A stretch of DNA of 64,000 bases from Desulfovibrio psychrotolerans (GTDB lineage: Bacteria; Desulfobacterota; Desulfovibrionia; Desulfovibrionales; Desulfovibrionaceae): contig NZ_BLVP01000007.1 of assembly GCF_013340305.1 (NCBI RefSeq), forward strand, positions 186,001-250,000, given 5' to 3'. The notes beneath the pieces are model-generated. The model worked only from the letters and a program-made list of their open reading frames with translations, was not told the DNA's origin and made no database searches. Positions 17,367 to 26,470 of the stretch are shown here, piece after piece. Position 1 is the first letter of the stretch. Each line of letters opens with the position of its first letter. Position numbers and translations under genes: made by a program.

Positions 17367-17634
17367 CCCAAGGATTTTCCGGGCACCAACTCACCCCTGA
17401 CGACCCACCCCCTGACTCAAAACCTGACTCTGGCCTTGGCTCTGCAGAGCGCGCTTAAGCATGCCGGAAACAAGGGCATCCGTTCAGGCTAGCCCCGGCC
17501 ATTCTCCTCACATCATCCATCCGCCCAGTTCCTGCAGACGGCTTACAAGCACTCCCGTCTGGCGGCTCGCACTCGACTTTTCCGCCGCGCTCCTATAAGG
17601 ATACGCCCATACCGAAACACCACAAGGAGCCGCC
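17367..17634. other. Intergenic region before hisD
   Basis: About 270 bases hold no gene. Several loose CTGACTC-type repeats occur at 17395-17430, but nothing firm. AAGGAG just before 17635 is the hisD ribosome binding site. Confidence 0.5.
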
Positions 17635-18954
17635 ATGCCCTGTCGCCTTCTACACTACCGGTCCGCGCAGGACGGCATTCCCCTGCGCGGCATGCTCGCC
17701 GGGCGGGACGATCCCGGCAATTCCGTGGAACCGGTCGTGCGGGACATCCTCGCCGCCGTGGCCTCGGACGGAGACGCGGCTCTTATCGAGTACACCCGCC
17801 GCTTCGACTGCCCCGATTTTTCAGCGGATATGCTCCGGGTAGCCCCGGAGTCTCTGGCCCAAGCCGCGAAAGAGGTGCCTGCCGACGACCTCGCCATCAT
17901 TCTGGAAGCCGCGCAGAACATCCGCGAATTCCATGAACGCCAGAAACAGAACTCGTGGTTCACCACCCGGCCGGACGGCACGGTGCTGGGCCAGATGGTC
18001 CGCCCGGTAGACCGCGTGGGCCTCTACGTGCCCGGCGGGCAGGGCGGCAACACCCCCCTCATTTCCAGCATGCTCATGAACGCCATCCCCGCACAGGTGG
18101 CCGGGGTTCCCGCCATCGCCGTGGTCTCTCCGCCCAGCGGGGACGGCTCACCCAATCCATATATTCTCGCCGCGGCACACGCACTGGGCCTTAACGAGGT
18201 ATACGCCTGTGGCAGCGCATGGGCTGTGGCCGCCCTTGCCTACGGCACCGGCACCATCGCGCCGGTAGATGTCATCGCCGGTCCCGGCAACATCTTTGTC
18301 GCCACGGCAAAACGCATGCTCATCGGCAAGGTCGGCATAGACATGATCGCAGGCCCCAGCGAAATCCTCATCCTTGCCGACAAAACAGCCCGTGCCGAGC
18401 ACATCGCGGCAGACATGCTCTCGCAGGCAGAGCACGATGCTCTGGCCTCCGCCATTCTCGTTACGGACCACCCCCCCCTTGCGGATGCCGTCCTTGCCGC
18501 GCTGGAGGCGCAACTGGCAACCCTGCCCCGTGCGGACATCGCCCGCAAGGCTCTCTCCGACTGGGGTGCCGTGGTCGTGGCAAACTCCATGGAACTGGCG
18601 CTGGAACTCTCCAACGCCATCGCCCCGGAGCATCTGGAGATCATAACGGCAGACCCGTGGTCCATGCTCCCGGCCATCCGCAACGCGGGGGCCATTTTCC
18701 TCGGCACGCACTCACCGGAACCTGTGGGCGACTATTTCGCCGGTCCCAACCATGTGCTGCCCACCAACGGCACGGCGCGGTTCTCCTCCGCCCTGTCCGT
18801 GGACACCTTTACCAAAAAGTCCAGCATCATAGCGGCATCTGCGGCGTTCACGCAGCACAGCGCCGCAAAAATAGCCCGCCTTGCCCGCCTTGAAGGGCTG
18901 GAAGCCCACGCCCGTTCGGCAGAATCGCGCTCCAACACGCAACATCAGGAGTAA
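17635..18954 (+). CDS. hisD: Histidinol dehydrogenase
   Basis: The 439-residue enzyme oxidises L-histidinol to L-histidine in two NAD-linked steps, the last reactions of histidine synthesis. Signatures are VGLYVPGGQGGNTP near residue 127, IAGPGNIFVATAKR and MIAGPSEILILAD near 240, and SQAEHDALASA with the zinc/catalytic Gln, Glu, His and Asp. GAIFLGTHSPEPVGDYFAGPNHVLPT is the conserved C-terminal block. AAGGAG lies before the ATG. purC begins 4 bases after the stop, so histidine and purine genes are co-transcribed here, which makes sense because the pathways share AICAR. Confidence 0.96.
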   Translation: MPCRLLHYRSAQDGIPLRGMLAGRDDPGNSVEPVVRDILAAVASDGDAALIEYTRRFDCPDFSADMLRVAPESLAQAAKEVPADDLAIILEAAQNIREFHERQKQNSWFTTRPDGTVLGQMVRPVDRVGLYVPGGQGGNTPLISSMLMNAIPAQVAGVPAIAVVSPPSGDGSPNPYILAAAHALGLNEVYACGSAWAVAALAYGTGTIAPVDVIAGPGNIFVATAKRMLIGKVGIDMIAGPSEILILADKTARAEHIAADMLSQAEHDALASAILVTDHPPLADAVLAALEAQLATLPRADIARKALSDWGAVVVANSMELALELSNAIAPEHLEIITADPWSMLPAIRNAGAIFLGTHSPEPVGDYFAGPNHVLPTNGTARFSSALSVDTFTKKSSIIAASAAFTQHSAAKIARLARLEGLEAHARSAESRSNTQHQE

Positions 18955-18958
18955 TCCC

Positions 18959-19855
18959 ATGCAGGTTGTCACCAAAACAGAGATTACCGAGTATCCCCTC
19001 CTCTCCAGAGGCAAGGTTCGCGACATTTACGCCATTGACGACCAGACCCTGCTGCTCGTCACCACAGACCGCATGTCCGCCTTTGATGTCATCATGAACG
19101 AGCCTATCCCCTACAAGGGCGTGGTGCTCAATCAGATAACCCTGTTCTGGATGGAAAAATTCAAGGATATCCTGCCCAACCACCTCATCGCCTCGGAAGT
19201 GAAGGATTTCCCCACCCCGCTGCACAAATACGCCCCGCAGCTTGAAGGCCGCTCCGTGCTGGTGCACAGAGCCAAGCCCCTGCCCGTGGAGTGCATTGTC
19301 CGCGGCCACATTACCGGCTCCGGCTGGAAGGACTACAAGACAACCGGAACCGTGTGCGGCCACGCCCTGCCCACAGGGCTTGTGGAGTCGCAGAAACTGG
19401 AAAACCCGCTGTTCACCCCGTCCACCAAGGCGGAACTGGGCGAGCATGACGAAAACATCACGGTGGAACAGGCGGCAGCCCTGCTTGGTCAGGAACTCGC
19501 CCGCAAGGTGGAGGCCGTTTCCATAGAAATCTTCAGCAGGGGCCGGGAATATGCGGAAGGCTGCGGCATCATCATTGCCGACACCAAATTCGAATTCGGC
19601 CTGCTGAACGGCAACCTCATCCTTATTGACGAGGTGCTCACCCCGGATTCCTCCCGCTTCTGGCCCATGCAGGGCTACACCCCCGGCAAGGGGCAGCCCA
19701 GCTTTGACAAGCAGTATCTGCGCGACTGGCTCTCGGCCCAGCCGTGGGACAAAACCCCGCCTCCGCCCACTCTTCCGGAGGATGTGATCGCGCAGACCCG
19801 TAAAAAATACGAAGAAGCATATTCCATTTTGACGGGCAGGGCACTTCCCTGCTAG
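18959..19855 (+). CDS. purC: SAICAR synthase
   Basis: The 298-residue enzyme joins aspartate to CAIR with ATP in purine synthesis. LLSRGKVRDIYAIDD at the N-terminus, PVECIVRGHITGSGWKDY near residue 103 and IADTKFEFGL plus IDEVLTPDSSRFWP near 205 are the ATP- and substrate-binding motifs. The length is that of the ~300-residue PurC type. The ATG at 18959 is preferred over an upstream in-frame codon because it has AGGAG nine bases before it and starts at the conserved fold. It follows hisD after 4 bp. Confidence 0.95.
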   Translation: MQVVTKTEITEYPLLSRGKVRDIYAIDDQTLLLVTTDRMSAFDVIMNEPIPYKGVVLNQITLFWMEKFKDILPNHLIASEVKDFPTPLHKYAPQLEGRSVLVHRAKPLPVECIVRGHITGSGWKDYKTTGTVCGHALPTGLVESQKLENPLFTPSTKAELGEHDENITVEQAAALLGQELARKVEAVSIEIFSRGREYAEGCGIIIADTKFEFGLLNGNLILIDEVLTPDSSRFWPMQGYTPGKGQPSFDKQYLRDWLSAQPWDKTPPPPTLPEDVIAQTRKKYEEAYSILTGRALPC

Positions 19856-19953
19856 TGTAAGCATTGCTCTCACATCACCCTAAACCGCAGAACAGCCCGC
19901 ACAACACGCCAAAAGGCGTTTTCCGGGCCTGAACCAACAATTCGGAGAACTAC

Positions 19954-20724
19954 ATGCTGCTTGAAGGCAAAAGAGCCCTCATCTTCGGTGTGGCGAACAA
20001 CAAAAGCATCGCGTACGGCATTGCCAAGGAATTTAAGGCACAGGGCGCACGTCTTGCTTTCAACTTTCTCGGCGATGCGCTGAAAAAGCGGGTGGAACCC
20101 ATTGCCGAAGAACTCGGCGGCGACTTCATCTTCCAGTGTGACGTGACGAGCGACGAAGAAATCGCCGCCGCCGTGGAGCGCGTGAAGCAGGAATGGGGCG
20201 GCGTGGATATCCTCATCCACTCCGTGGGATTCGCCAACCGCGACGACCTGCAGGGCCGCTACATAGACACCTCCCGCGACGGCTACAAGCTGGCGCTGGA
20301 CATATCCGCCTATTCGCTCACCGCACTGTGCAAGGCGTATGAAGAACTGCTCACAGATAACGCCTCCGTCATCACCCTTACCTACTACGGTGCGGAAAAG
20401 GTTATCACCAATTACAACGTCATGGGCGTTGCCAAGGCAGCGCTGGAGGCAAGCGTCCGATACCTTGCGGTGGACCTCGGCACCCGCAACGTACGCATAA
20501 ACGGCATCAGCGCCGGCCCCATCAAGACGCTGGCGGCTTCCGGCATATCCGGTTTCCGCAGCATCCTCACTTACATTGAAGAGCAGGCCCCCCTGCGTCG
20601 CAACGTCACCATAGAAGATGTGGGCCGCAGCGCCGTCTATCTTGCCAGCGACCTGTCCAGCGGCGTCACGGGAGAAATTCTCCATGTAGACAGCGGCTAC
20701 AACGTCATGGGTATAGGCCTGTAA
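19954..20724 (+). CDS. fabI: Enoyl-ACP reductase (NADH)
   Basis: The 256-residue short-chain dehydrogenase-like enzyme performs the last reduction of each fatty acid elongation cycle. The FabI-type nucleotide motif is FGVANNKSIAYGIA. The active-site Tyr-x6-Lys pattern is visible in YNVMGVAKAALEASVRYLA, and the preceding TYYGAEK is typical. INGISAGPIKTLAASGI is the substrate-loop segment. GGAGA lies before the ATG. It follows purC after ~100 bases and is followed by a tiny membrane peptide gene. Confidence 0.95.
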   Translation: MLLEGKRALIFGVANNKSIAYGIAKEFKAQGARLAFNFLGDALKKRVEPIAEELGGDFIFQCDVTSDEEIAAAVERVKQEWGGVDILIHSVGFANRDDLQGRYIDTSRDGYKLALDISAYSLTALCKAYEELLTDNASVITLTYYGAEKVITNYNVMGVAKAALEASVRYLAVDLGTRNVRINGISAGPIKTLAASGISGFRSILTYIEEQAPLRRNVTIEDVGRSAVYLASDLSSGVTGEILHVDSGYNVMGIGL

Positions 20725-20745
20725 AGACTCCCGGAGGGTGCTACC

Positions 20746-20841
20746 ATGCTCGGCGTCATCATTTCCGTAGTGGGCTTCATCGTCCTTGCGCTCATCTGCA
20801 TCAAGGTGGTGCCCAAGGACTACGTGCCCAAGGGCGGCTGA
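20746..20841 (+). CDS. 31-residue single-span membrane peptide downstream of fabI
   Basis: ATG at 20746 has GGAGG eight bases upstream and lies 21 bases after the fabI stop. The product is one hydrophobic helix (MLGVIISVVGFIVLALICIK) followed by a short basic tail ending in YVPKGG, a layout typical of small inner-membrane proteins. The strong ribosome binding site and the clear helix argue that it is translated. Function is unknown; a link to lipid synthesis or to a membrane complex is only suggested by position. Confidence 0.6.
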   Translation: MLGVIISVVGFIVLALICIKVVPKDYVPKGG

Positions 20842-21080
20842 ATCCCCACATTCGACGGACGGGGAGGTTCCTCGTCGGGCGGCTGTGCGTGCGGTGCCGG
20901 GCTGCGTAAGCAAAAAGGCTGCAACAAATGAAACAACGGGGCGGTGCCGAAAGGCCCGCCCCGTATCCTTTCAGACTCCCCGCGTATCAGAACGTTCCGG
21001 CTCGCACGCAAAAGCTGTGCGGCACTGCATTTCTCCTTGCCAAGCATTCCCCCTTCTGCTAGGTACTCCCTTCCTGAAGT

Positions 21081-21173
21081 GGTGAGGTGTCCGAGTCCGG
21101 CCGAAGGAGCACGATTGGAAATCGTGTGTACCTTAACAGGGTACCGAGAGTTCGAATCTCTCCCTCACCGCCA
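21081..21173 (+). tRNA. tRNA-Ser(GGA), copy 1
   Basis: The 93 bases include the encoded CCA. The acceptor stem GGTGAGG/CCTCACC, the anticodon arm CACGA-TTGGAAA-TCGTG with GGA in the loop, a long variable arm and the T-loop TTCGAATC are all present. The sequence is identical to the copy at 21559-21651. Confidence 0.97.
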
Positions 21174-21558
21174 TTTTCCCCTCTTGGGGCAGGAAACCGG
21201 GAGTCGGGCGGCGGACACGCTGCCAACCCGGTCAGGTCTGAAAAGAAGCAGCCGTAACAGTTGTTTCCGGGTGCCCGACTCCCAGAAGGCGCAAATTCCA
21301 CGAATTTGCGCCTTCATCATTTCGGGCTTGCGCAAATCAAACCACCTGCACCTTCATCCCCATCTGTGGTAATGTATGGCAACGTGTGGCCATATGTGGC
21401 CATGCATCACAGGCTTAGGCTCGCACCTTACGCAATACCATTTCTCCCGCAGCCCCTGCCATCCCCCGCATTCCGCCCTCCATACACCTCATATCCACGC
21501 TTTTGCGTATTTTTCTCTTGCAAAGCCTACGCCCCTTTGCTAGCTATCACTCCGCGTT
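21174..21558. other. Spacer between the two tRNA-Ser genes with inverted repeats
   Basis: The 385 bases start with a CCCC-TCTT-GGGG hairpin directly after copy 1. GGGAGTCGGGC at 21199-21209 and GCCCGACTCCC at 21273-21283 are 11-bp inverted repeats 63 bases apart. A strong hairpin AAGGCGCAAATTC/GAATTTGCGCCTT at 21286-21314 follows, with a weak T-tract, and may end transcription of copy 1. The right half holds short GTGGCCAT repeats at 21371-21403. No gene was recognised; a small structured RNA is possible. Confidence 0.5.
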
Positions 21559-21651
21559 GGTGAGGTGTCCGAGTCCGGCCGAAGGAGCACGATTGGAAAT
21601 CGTGTGTACCTTAACAGGGTACCGAGAGTTCGAATCTCTCCCTCACCGCCA
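21559..21651 (+). tRNA. tRNA-Ser(GGA), copy 2
   Basis: Base-for-base identical to copy 1 over 93 positions, including CCA. The flanks differ on both sides, so only the gene itself is duplicated. A strong terminator follows. Confidence 0.97.
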
Positions 21652-21662
21652 CACAAAAGCAG

Positions 21663-21697
21663 AAGCGGCGCAATCGTCAGATTGCGCCGCTTTTTCC
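21663..21697 (+). terminator. Terminator after tRNA-Ser copy 2
   Basis: AAGCGGCGCAATC pairs with GATTGCGCCGCTT over a 4-base loop and is followed by TTTCC. Confidence 0.88.
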
Positions 21698-21725
21698 TTA
21701 GTATTTCAGCTTACTATTGAAAAAA

Positions 21726-22487
21726 CTACCACTCAGGCTCTTTTTCCTCATCCAGCTTGCAGGCAATCCAGCAGGTCAGGCGTTTCAGCGGGGCAAACAG
21801 CAGACACGCCGCCACTCCCACCACAAACCCCTGAAAAGCCAATCCCGGCAGGGGCACAACTCCCAGCTTGTGGAAAGCAGCGCCGGAGAAAATGGCAATG
21901 CCCACGCCCAGCGCAAGCAGCCACGCCGCGCGCAGCCCCACCTCAGCACCCTGCCGCAACGTTGCCAGCATCCATCCATACAGCCCCGCAGCCGCAACAA
22001 AGGCGACTGCGGCAATGGCACCGGCATACGGCCCGGTGTACAGAAACATCAGCAGCAATACGGCGGCAACACCGCACAGCCACAGGCCGGTCTGAATGTT
22101 CATGCCTGTTTCGCGGTCAAGACGGCGCAAAAGCAGCGCCAGCAGCAACCCTGCGCTCACAAGGCATCCCAGCACCACAGACCATTTCCCCGGCAGCACA
22201 AAGGCCGCACCGGCCAGCCCGAAGGAAAGGATGGCCATCCCCGCACTGCCGGGAACAAACCGTCCGTCACCTGTGCGGAACTCCGAAACAGCGCCCAGCA
22301 TAAGCGCAAAAATACATCCCAGCACACCGCCCAGCCCTATGACCACAAAGGAAGCCCCGCCCGTCACCAGAGCCGTGAGCAGCAGAACGCCGCATACGCC
22401 CCAGCGCAACCAAAACGCGCCGTCCCTGCTCTCCAAAACCTGCCGCACCGCATCTCTGCGTCCGGCCAGCCTGCTACGAATCGTCAT
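21726..22487 (-). CDS. Polytopic membrane protein of unknown function
   Basis: The ATG at 22487, preceded by GGGAG, gives 253 residues; the frame upstream has no membrane character and is left out. A basic N-terminus (MTIRSRLAGRRDAVRQV) is followed by about eight hydrophobic segments, the last near LPGLAFQGFVVGVAACLLFA. The tail LDEEKEPEW is acidic. No catalytic or transport motif was recognised. It is the last gene of a minus-strand run with the PilZ and TPR genes. Confidence 0.65.
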   Translation of the reverse strand: MTIRSRLAGRRDAVRQVLESRDGAFWLRWGVCGVLLLTALVTGGASFVVIGLGGVLGCIFALMLGAVSEFRTGDGRFVPGSAGMAILSFGLAGAAFVLPGKWSVVLGCLVSAGLLLALLLRRLDRETGMNIQTGLWLCGVAAVLLLMFLYTGPYAGAIAAVAFVAAAGLYGWMLATLRQGAEVGLRAAWLLALGVGIAIFSGAAFHKLGVVPLPGLAFQGFVVGVAACLLFAPLKRLTCWIACKLDEEKEPEW

Positions 22488-22561
22488 GTCATCTCCCGTC
22501 AGTAAGCCGTACAGCCCATGACTGTCCGGCCTGTTTCCAGCGCCGCAGCGCTCCGCCCCCG

Positions 22562-22897
22562 CTAAATGCAGGAGTCCGCAAGCAGCTTTTCCAGCAATCG
22601 CTGGTCTATGTCCATGCCGTTGCGGAAACACACCCCGAAGGATTCTTCCCCCACCCACGCCACCACGGCATGGGCATTGGTTATCACTCCGTCCAGTTGC
22701 ACCGGCGGGTCCACAATGGTCAGCACATCCCCTTCGCGCACGCGCACGTTGCGTTCGCCGGGCGGCAGCGCCACCTGCGCCCCTTTAAGGCTCACATCGC
22801 GCAGCAGGCAGTATACCTCCGCACCATCCACCATGCGGATGGTGGCAAAAACGGGGCAATCCAGCGGCACACGCGGGTCCTTTCGTCTTTCAACCAT
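22562..22897 (-). CDS. PilZ domain protein, predicted c-di-GMP binding
   Basis: The 111-residue protein consists of one PilZ domain. The c-di-GMP binding residues are present: RRKDPR near residue 4 (RxxxR) and DVSLKG near residue 33 ([D/N]xSxxG). The ATG at 22897 with AAGGAG six bases upstream is chosen over a TTG at 22927 without a good site. PilZ proteins bind c-di-GMP and alter motility, surface polysaccharide or gene expression. Neighbours are a TPR protein upstream and a membrane protein downstream. Confidence 0.85.
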   Translation of the reverse strand: MVERRKDPRVPLDCPVFATIRMVDGAEVYCLLRDVSLKGAQVALPPGERNVRVREGDVLTIVDPPVQLDGVITNAHAVVAWVGEESFGVCFRNGMDIDQRLLEKLLADSCI

Positions 22898-22954
22898 TTC
22901 CGTCTCCTTGCAGGCTCCGACACTCAATGGAAATCAACCCCACTTTCCGCCCCG

Positions 22955-23662
22955 TCATCCCGCGCTGGAGGCGTCCAGATACCTCAAAAACCGGCGCGCC
23001 ACCTCAAGCTCCGGGTTCACCTCCAGAGCCTGATACAGCATCCCGCGCGCCTCGTTGAACTTTCCCATTTCAAAATACGCCCGCGCCAGATTGAACATGA
23101 TGTGATCGTTCCCGCTGTCCAGCACAAGCGCCTTCTGGTAGTAGGTCACGGCGGCTTCAAAGTTGCGCTTCTTGCGCAGTTCAATGGCGGCGTCCGTGAT
23201 AACCCGCTGATACTCAAACACCAGATTCTTCGTCTGCCGCATGGCATCCAGCATGGTGCGCACAGACAGCATGTCGGCATCGGAAGGAGGAATATCGGGC
23301 TTGGCATGCAAAAAAGCCATAAGCCCCCTGAAAAGCATGGCCTCCTCGCGCGGCAACGTCTTCACTGCAAGCACAGAGTCCATGCCGTTCATCCTGTCCC
23401 GCAACGCATTCACCACGCCGCGCAGCGACTCGTCATACACCTGCGGCACCGGGTGGTAGCCGGAAAGGAACACGTCCCTCTCCACCGGCTGCACAAACCC
23501 CGAGGGCAGATGCTGGTCCGTAAGCGGCTGACACGCGATATCCCCCCCGGGCATCTGCGCGGCAAACCAGAGAATCCGCAGGTCCGTGGTCTGGCGCGTT
23601 GTTCCCGTGCCCACCGTATCGGTCTTCTGCGATTCGTACACTCCAAGCACTATGGGAATCAT
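22955..23662 (-). CDS. TPR-repeat protein of unknown function
   Basis: The 235-residue soluble protein has a C-terminal TPR region (residues ~150-230). Two repeats are visible, FEAAVTYYQKALVLDSGNDH and MFNLARAYFEMGKFNEARGM. Residues 1-75 are a distinct globular segment beginning MIPIVLGVYESQK with no recognised family. GAGGAA lies before the ATG. The gene heads the run TPR, PilZ, membrane protein, suggesting a c-di-GMP-linked function, but this is inference. Confidence 0.7.
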   Translation of the reverse strand: MIPIVLGVYESQKTDTVGTGTTRQTTDLRILWFAAQMPGGDIACQPLTDQHLPSGFVQPVERDVFLSGYHPVPQVYDESLRGVVNALRDRMNGMDSVLAVKTLPREEAMLFRGLMAFLHAKPDIPPSDADMLSVRTMLDAMRQTKNLVFEYQRVITDAAIELRKKRNFEAAVTYYQKALVLDSGNDHIMFNLARAYFEMGKFNEARGMLYQALEVNPELEVARRFLRYLDASSAG

Positions 23663-23911
23663 TCATTTCCTCAGTCAAAAAACCACAGGTTGCATAATGA
23701 GAACCATATGGTTCCCCCCCTCTGCCATTGTCTGAATAGACCCGCAAACCCCAAGAAAGTCAAACCTGTCACCGCTCCCCGAATCAGCATGATTTCCTTG
23801 GCGAAAACCGCTTAATGCGTCATAGTGGCAACCATACTTGTTACACATCCGGCACGGCGGAGCAGGGCAACGGTTTTACGGCAGGCAGCAAACAGGGCAC
23901 ACGGAAGCAGC

Positions 23912-25327
23912 ATGAGCACGCGCAGCAATCCCTTTCAAAGCAAGCAGGAACTGGAAACGGTCTTCGCTCTGGTAAACAGGCGCATCGCCGAAAAGGTCGG
24001 CGATTACAAACGGTACGACTTCAGCCAGAACCAGTCCCGGGCATTCAACGTCTTTTTCGACCTCGCTCAGGAATTCGACCTGCTGGAAGACCTGCTCACG
24101 CTGGCGGTGCTGACCCTGCGCTCCCTGTTCCACATCCACGCAGAAATTTACGTGCTCACCCGTTCCGCCAGCCTGCTGCGTTACTGCTGTTCCACCGGGG
24201 CAGACTGCACCATCCCCCCCATGGATACGGAAGGCCTGCCCCTTACCGACGGTCCGTTCATTCACGAAGGCCGCTACTGCATCCCCATCCGCGGCAAAAA
24301 GATGGATGTGGAACTGCTGCCCATAACCCCGGTGGGCGAAACGCTGGGGCTGCTTGTTCTGCACCCGCGCCTGCCGCTTTCCCCCAAGAAGCAGCTTTTT
24401 TACGAAAAATTCGCCAACCGCGTGGGCTACCAACTGCATAACAGACTTGTGGCCTGCAAGCACCGCGAGCATCTGGAATTCATCAAGAGCCTCGTGCACG
24501 ATATCGGCCACAACGTCATCGTGCCCAACATGTACTTCAAGCTGCTGTTCCGGCAACTGGACGGCAAAATGAAATCCATGCGCCACGCCATAGAAGACCT
24601 GCTGGAAACCTCCGAGTGCTCAAACGCCCTCGCCCAGCTCAACTATATCCAGAACCGCATGGACGAGCAGTATCAGGAGGTCTACAAGCACTTCCAGCAG
24701 ACAAGCCTTTTTCTGGAAACCCTGCTCCGGCAGAGCCATTTCGAAAAAGGACGCTACGTGCTGCACAAAACAGTGGTCCACCTGCACGACAGGATAATGG
24801 CCCCGCAACTGGAGCGGTTCAAAACCCGCTTCGACGAAAAGGACATCGCCCTCGTGCCCTTCTGCGATGCCTCCGCAGCCACGGAAAAAGACATCACCGT
24901 CACCGCAGACGTAGGCCTCATCAGTCAGGTGCTGGCCAACCTCTTCTCCAACGCCGTCAAGTATACGCGCCCCTCACCAGCCCCCGAAGACGCAAAAGGC
25001 CACGCACTTTCGGGCATGCCCGCAAAATTCCTCTGCTACGGCATATCCCGCCTGCGCGGCTACCTTGAAGGCGACCGGGATGCCGCGCGCATAGACATCA
25101 TCACCTCCGGCCCCCATCTGGACAGCGACGATGCCCCCCGCATTTTCGATGCCGACTACCGCGGCAAAGACGTCGGGCAGGAATACGGCACGGGGCACGG
25201 CCTTTTCTTCGTGCAGGAAATAACCCGCCTGCACGGAGGCGATGCGGGGTACGAACAGCACCCCAAGGGCAACTGCTTCTACATCATCCTTCCCTGCGAC
25301 GATTCTGAACCAAAACAGCCTTTTTGA
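23912..25327 (+). CDS. Soluble sensor histidine kinase with GAF-like domain
   Basis: The ATG at 23912 (GGAAG upstream) gives 471 residues with no membrane segment. Residues ~45-180 resemble a GAF-type sensor domain. The H-box is IKSLVHDIGHNVIVPN near residue 200, with a long helical insert before the ATPase domain. The N-box LFSNAVKYT lies near 345 and the G2 box GTGHGLFFVQEITRLHGG near 435. The ATPase domain is slightly unusual, with PHLDSDDAPRIFDADYRG in place of a standard G1/F box. No response regulator is adjacent, so it is an orphan kinase. Confidence 0.78.
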   Translation: MSTRSNPFQSKQELETVFALVNRRIAEKVGDYKRYDFSQNQSRAFNVFFDLAQEFDLLEDLLTLAVLTLRSLFHIHAEIYVLTRSASLLRYCCSTGADCTIPPMDTEGLPLTDGPFIHEGRYCIPIRGKKMDVELLPITPVGETLGLLVLHPRLPLSPKKQLFYEKFANRVGYQLHNRLVACKHREHLEFIKSLVHDIGHNVIVPNMYFKLLFRQLDGKMKSMRHAIEDLLETSECSNALAQLNYIQNRMDEQYQEVYKHFQQTSLFLETLLRQSHFEKGRYVLHKTVVHLHDRIMAPQLERFKTRFDEKDIALVPFCDASAATEKDITVTADVGLISQVLANLFSNAVKYTRPSPAPEDAKGHALSGMPAKFLCYGISRLRGYLEGDRDAARIDIITSGPHLDSDDAPRIFDADYRGKDVGQEYGTGHGLFFVQEITRLHGGDAGYEQHPKGNCFYIILPCDDSEPKQPF

Positions 25328-25638
25328 CGGGCAGACTGAAGGAACCATCACCATATTGCACATTTGTAAAAATATTCCGCAATAACCGCACAAACATTGC
25401 AAGTTTGAAGCATCCCGCCCGCCCTTTCCGGCACCTGCACCCGCATTCCCCAAAATTCCCCCTTAAATACTGGCCGGGTAGCGTCTTTCATCAGACTTTC
25501 CCCCGATATTTCAGCCAAAACGCAGCAGACAATATTGTAAACCGTCCAGTTTTTCGTTGCCCCATTGCAACCTTTTTTGGTAGCACCCTTGTGCGGGATT
25601 GAGGCATCCCGCGCCTATGCCATTACTGGGAGAATCAT
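25328..25638. other. AT-rich intergenic region before the amino-acid ABC transporter
   Basis: About 310 bases are richer in A and T than the genes around them and lack ORFs with ribosome binding sites. It probably holds the transporter promoter, but no hexamer pair with good spacing stood out. No terminator hairpin after the kinase gene was seen. Confidence 0.5.
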
Positions 25639-26370
25639 GTGATCCGTTTTGAACAGGTGAATAAGTGGTACGGCAGCGACCATCATGTGCTCAAGGACGT
25701 CAACCTTGAAATTGCCCAAGGCGAGGTCGTGGTCATCTGCGGCCCTTCCGGCTCCGGCAAAAGCACACTCATCCGCTGCATCAACAAGCTGGAACCGATC
25801 CAGAAGGGGCGCATCATCGTGGACGGGCTGGACCTCCACGACCCCCGGCTCAATCTTACCAGCCTGCGCGCCGAGATAGGCTTCGTTTTCCAGCAGTTCA
25901 ACCTGTATCCGCACATGACGGTTCTGGAGAACATCACCCTCGCCCCCACCATGGTGCGCAATACCCCGCGCGCCGAGGCGGACAGGCTGGCCATGGAACT
26001 GCTGGAAAAGGTGAACATCCCCGACAAGGCGGGTGCCTACCCCAGCCAGCTCTCCGGCGGCCAGCAGCAGCGCGTGGCCATTGCGCGCGGCCTTGCCATG
26101 AAGCCGAAGATCATGCTCTTCGACGAACCCACCTCCGCCCTCGACCCCGAAATGATCAACGAAGTGCTCGACGTCATGAAAGCCCTTGCCCGCGAGGGCA
26201 TGACCATGGCCTGCGTGACGCACGAGATGGGCTTCGCGCGTGAGGTGGCGGACCGGGTCATTTTCATGGATTTCGGCGAACTCATAGAGGAAAACACCCC
26301 CAACGAGTTCTTCAACAATCCCAAGCAGGACCGCACCAAGGATTTTCTCAGCAAGATTCTCTCGCACTAG
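25639..26370 (+). CDS. Polar amino-acid ABC transporter ATP-binding protein
   Basis: The 243-residue ATPase has Walker [10 protein letters not shown] near residue 37, Q-loop [18 protein letters not shown], signature [15 protein letters not shown], Walker [15 protein letters not shown] and the switch His in CVTHEMGFA. These are the GlnQ/AapP-type motifs of polar amino-acid importers. The start is GTG at 25639 with GGGAGA upstream; the upstream ATG reads straight into a stop. It is followed by the binding-protein gene and a fused permease gene, forming a complete importer. Confidence 0.93.
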   Translation: MIRFEQVNKWYGSDHHVLKDVNLEIAQGEVVVICGPSGSGKSTLIRCINKLEPIQKGRIIVDGLDLHDPRLNLTSLRAEIGFVFQQFNLYPHMTVLENITLAPTMVRNTPRAEADRLAMELLEKVNIPDKAGAYPSQLSGGQQQRVAIARGLAMKPKIMLFDEPTSALDPEMINEVLDVMKALAREGMTMACVTHEMGFAREVADRVIFMDFGELIEENTPNEFFNNPKQDRTKDFLSKILSH

Positions 26371-26470
26371 CATGGACACCGGGCACCGGCCTGCGCCGGA
26401 GCCTTCCGTATGTTGAGGCGTGCACCGGGGCACCGGGCACAGAGGAAACTGAAAACACTGGGAGTAGAAC

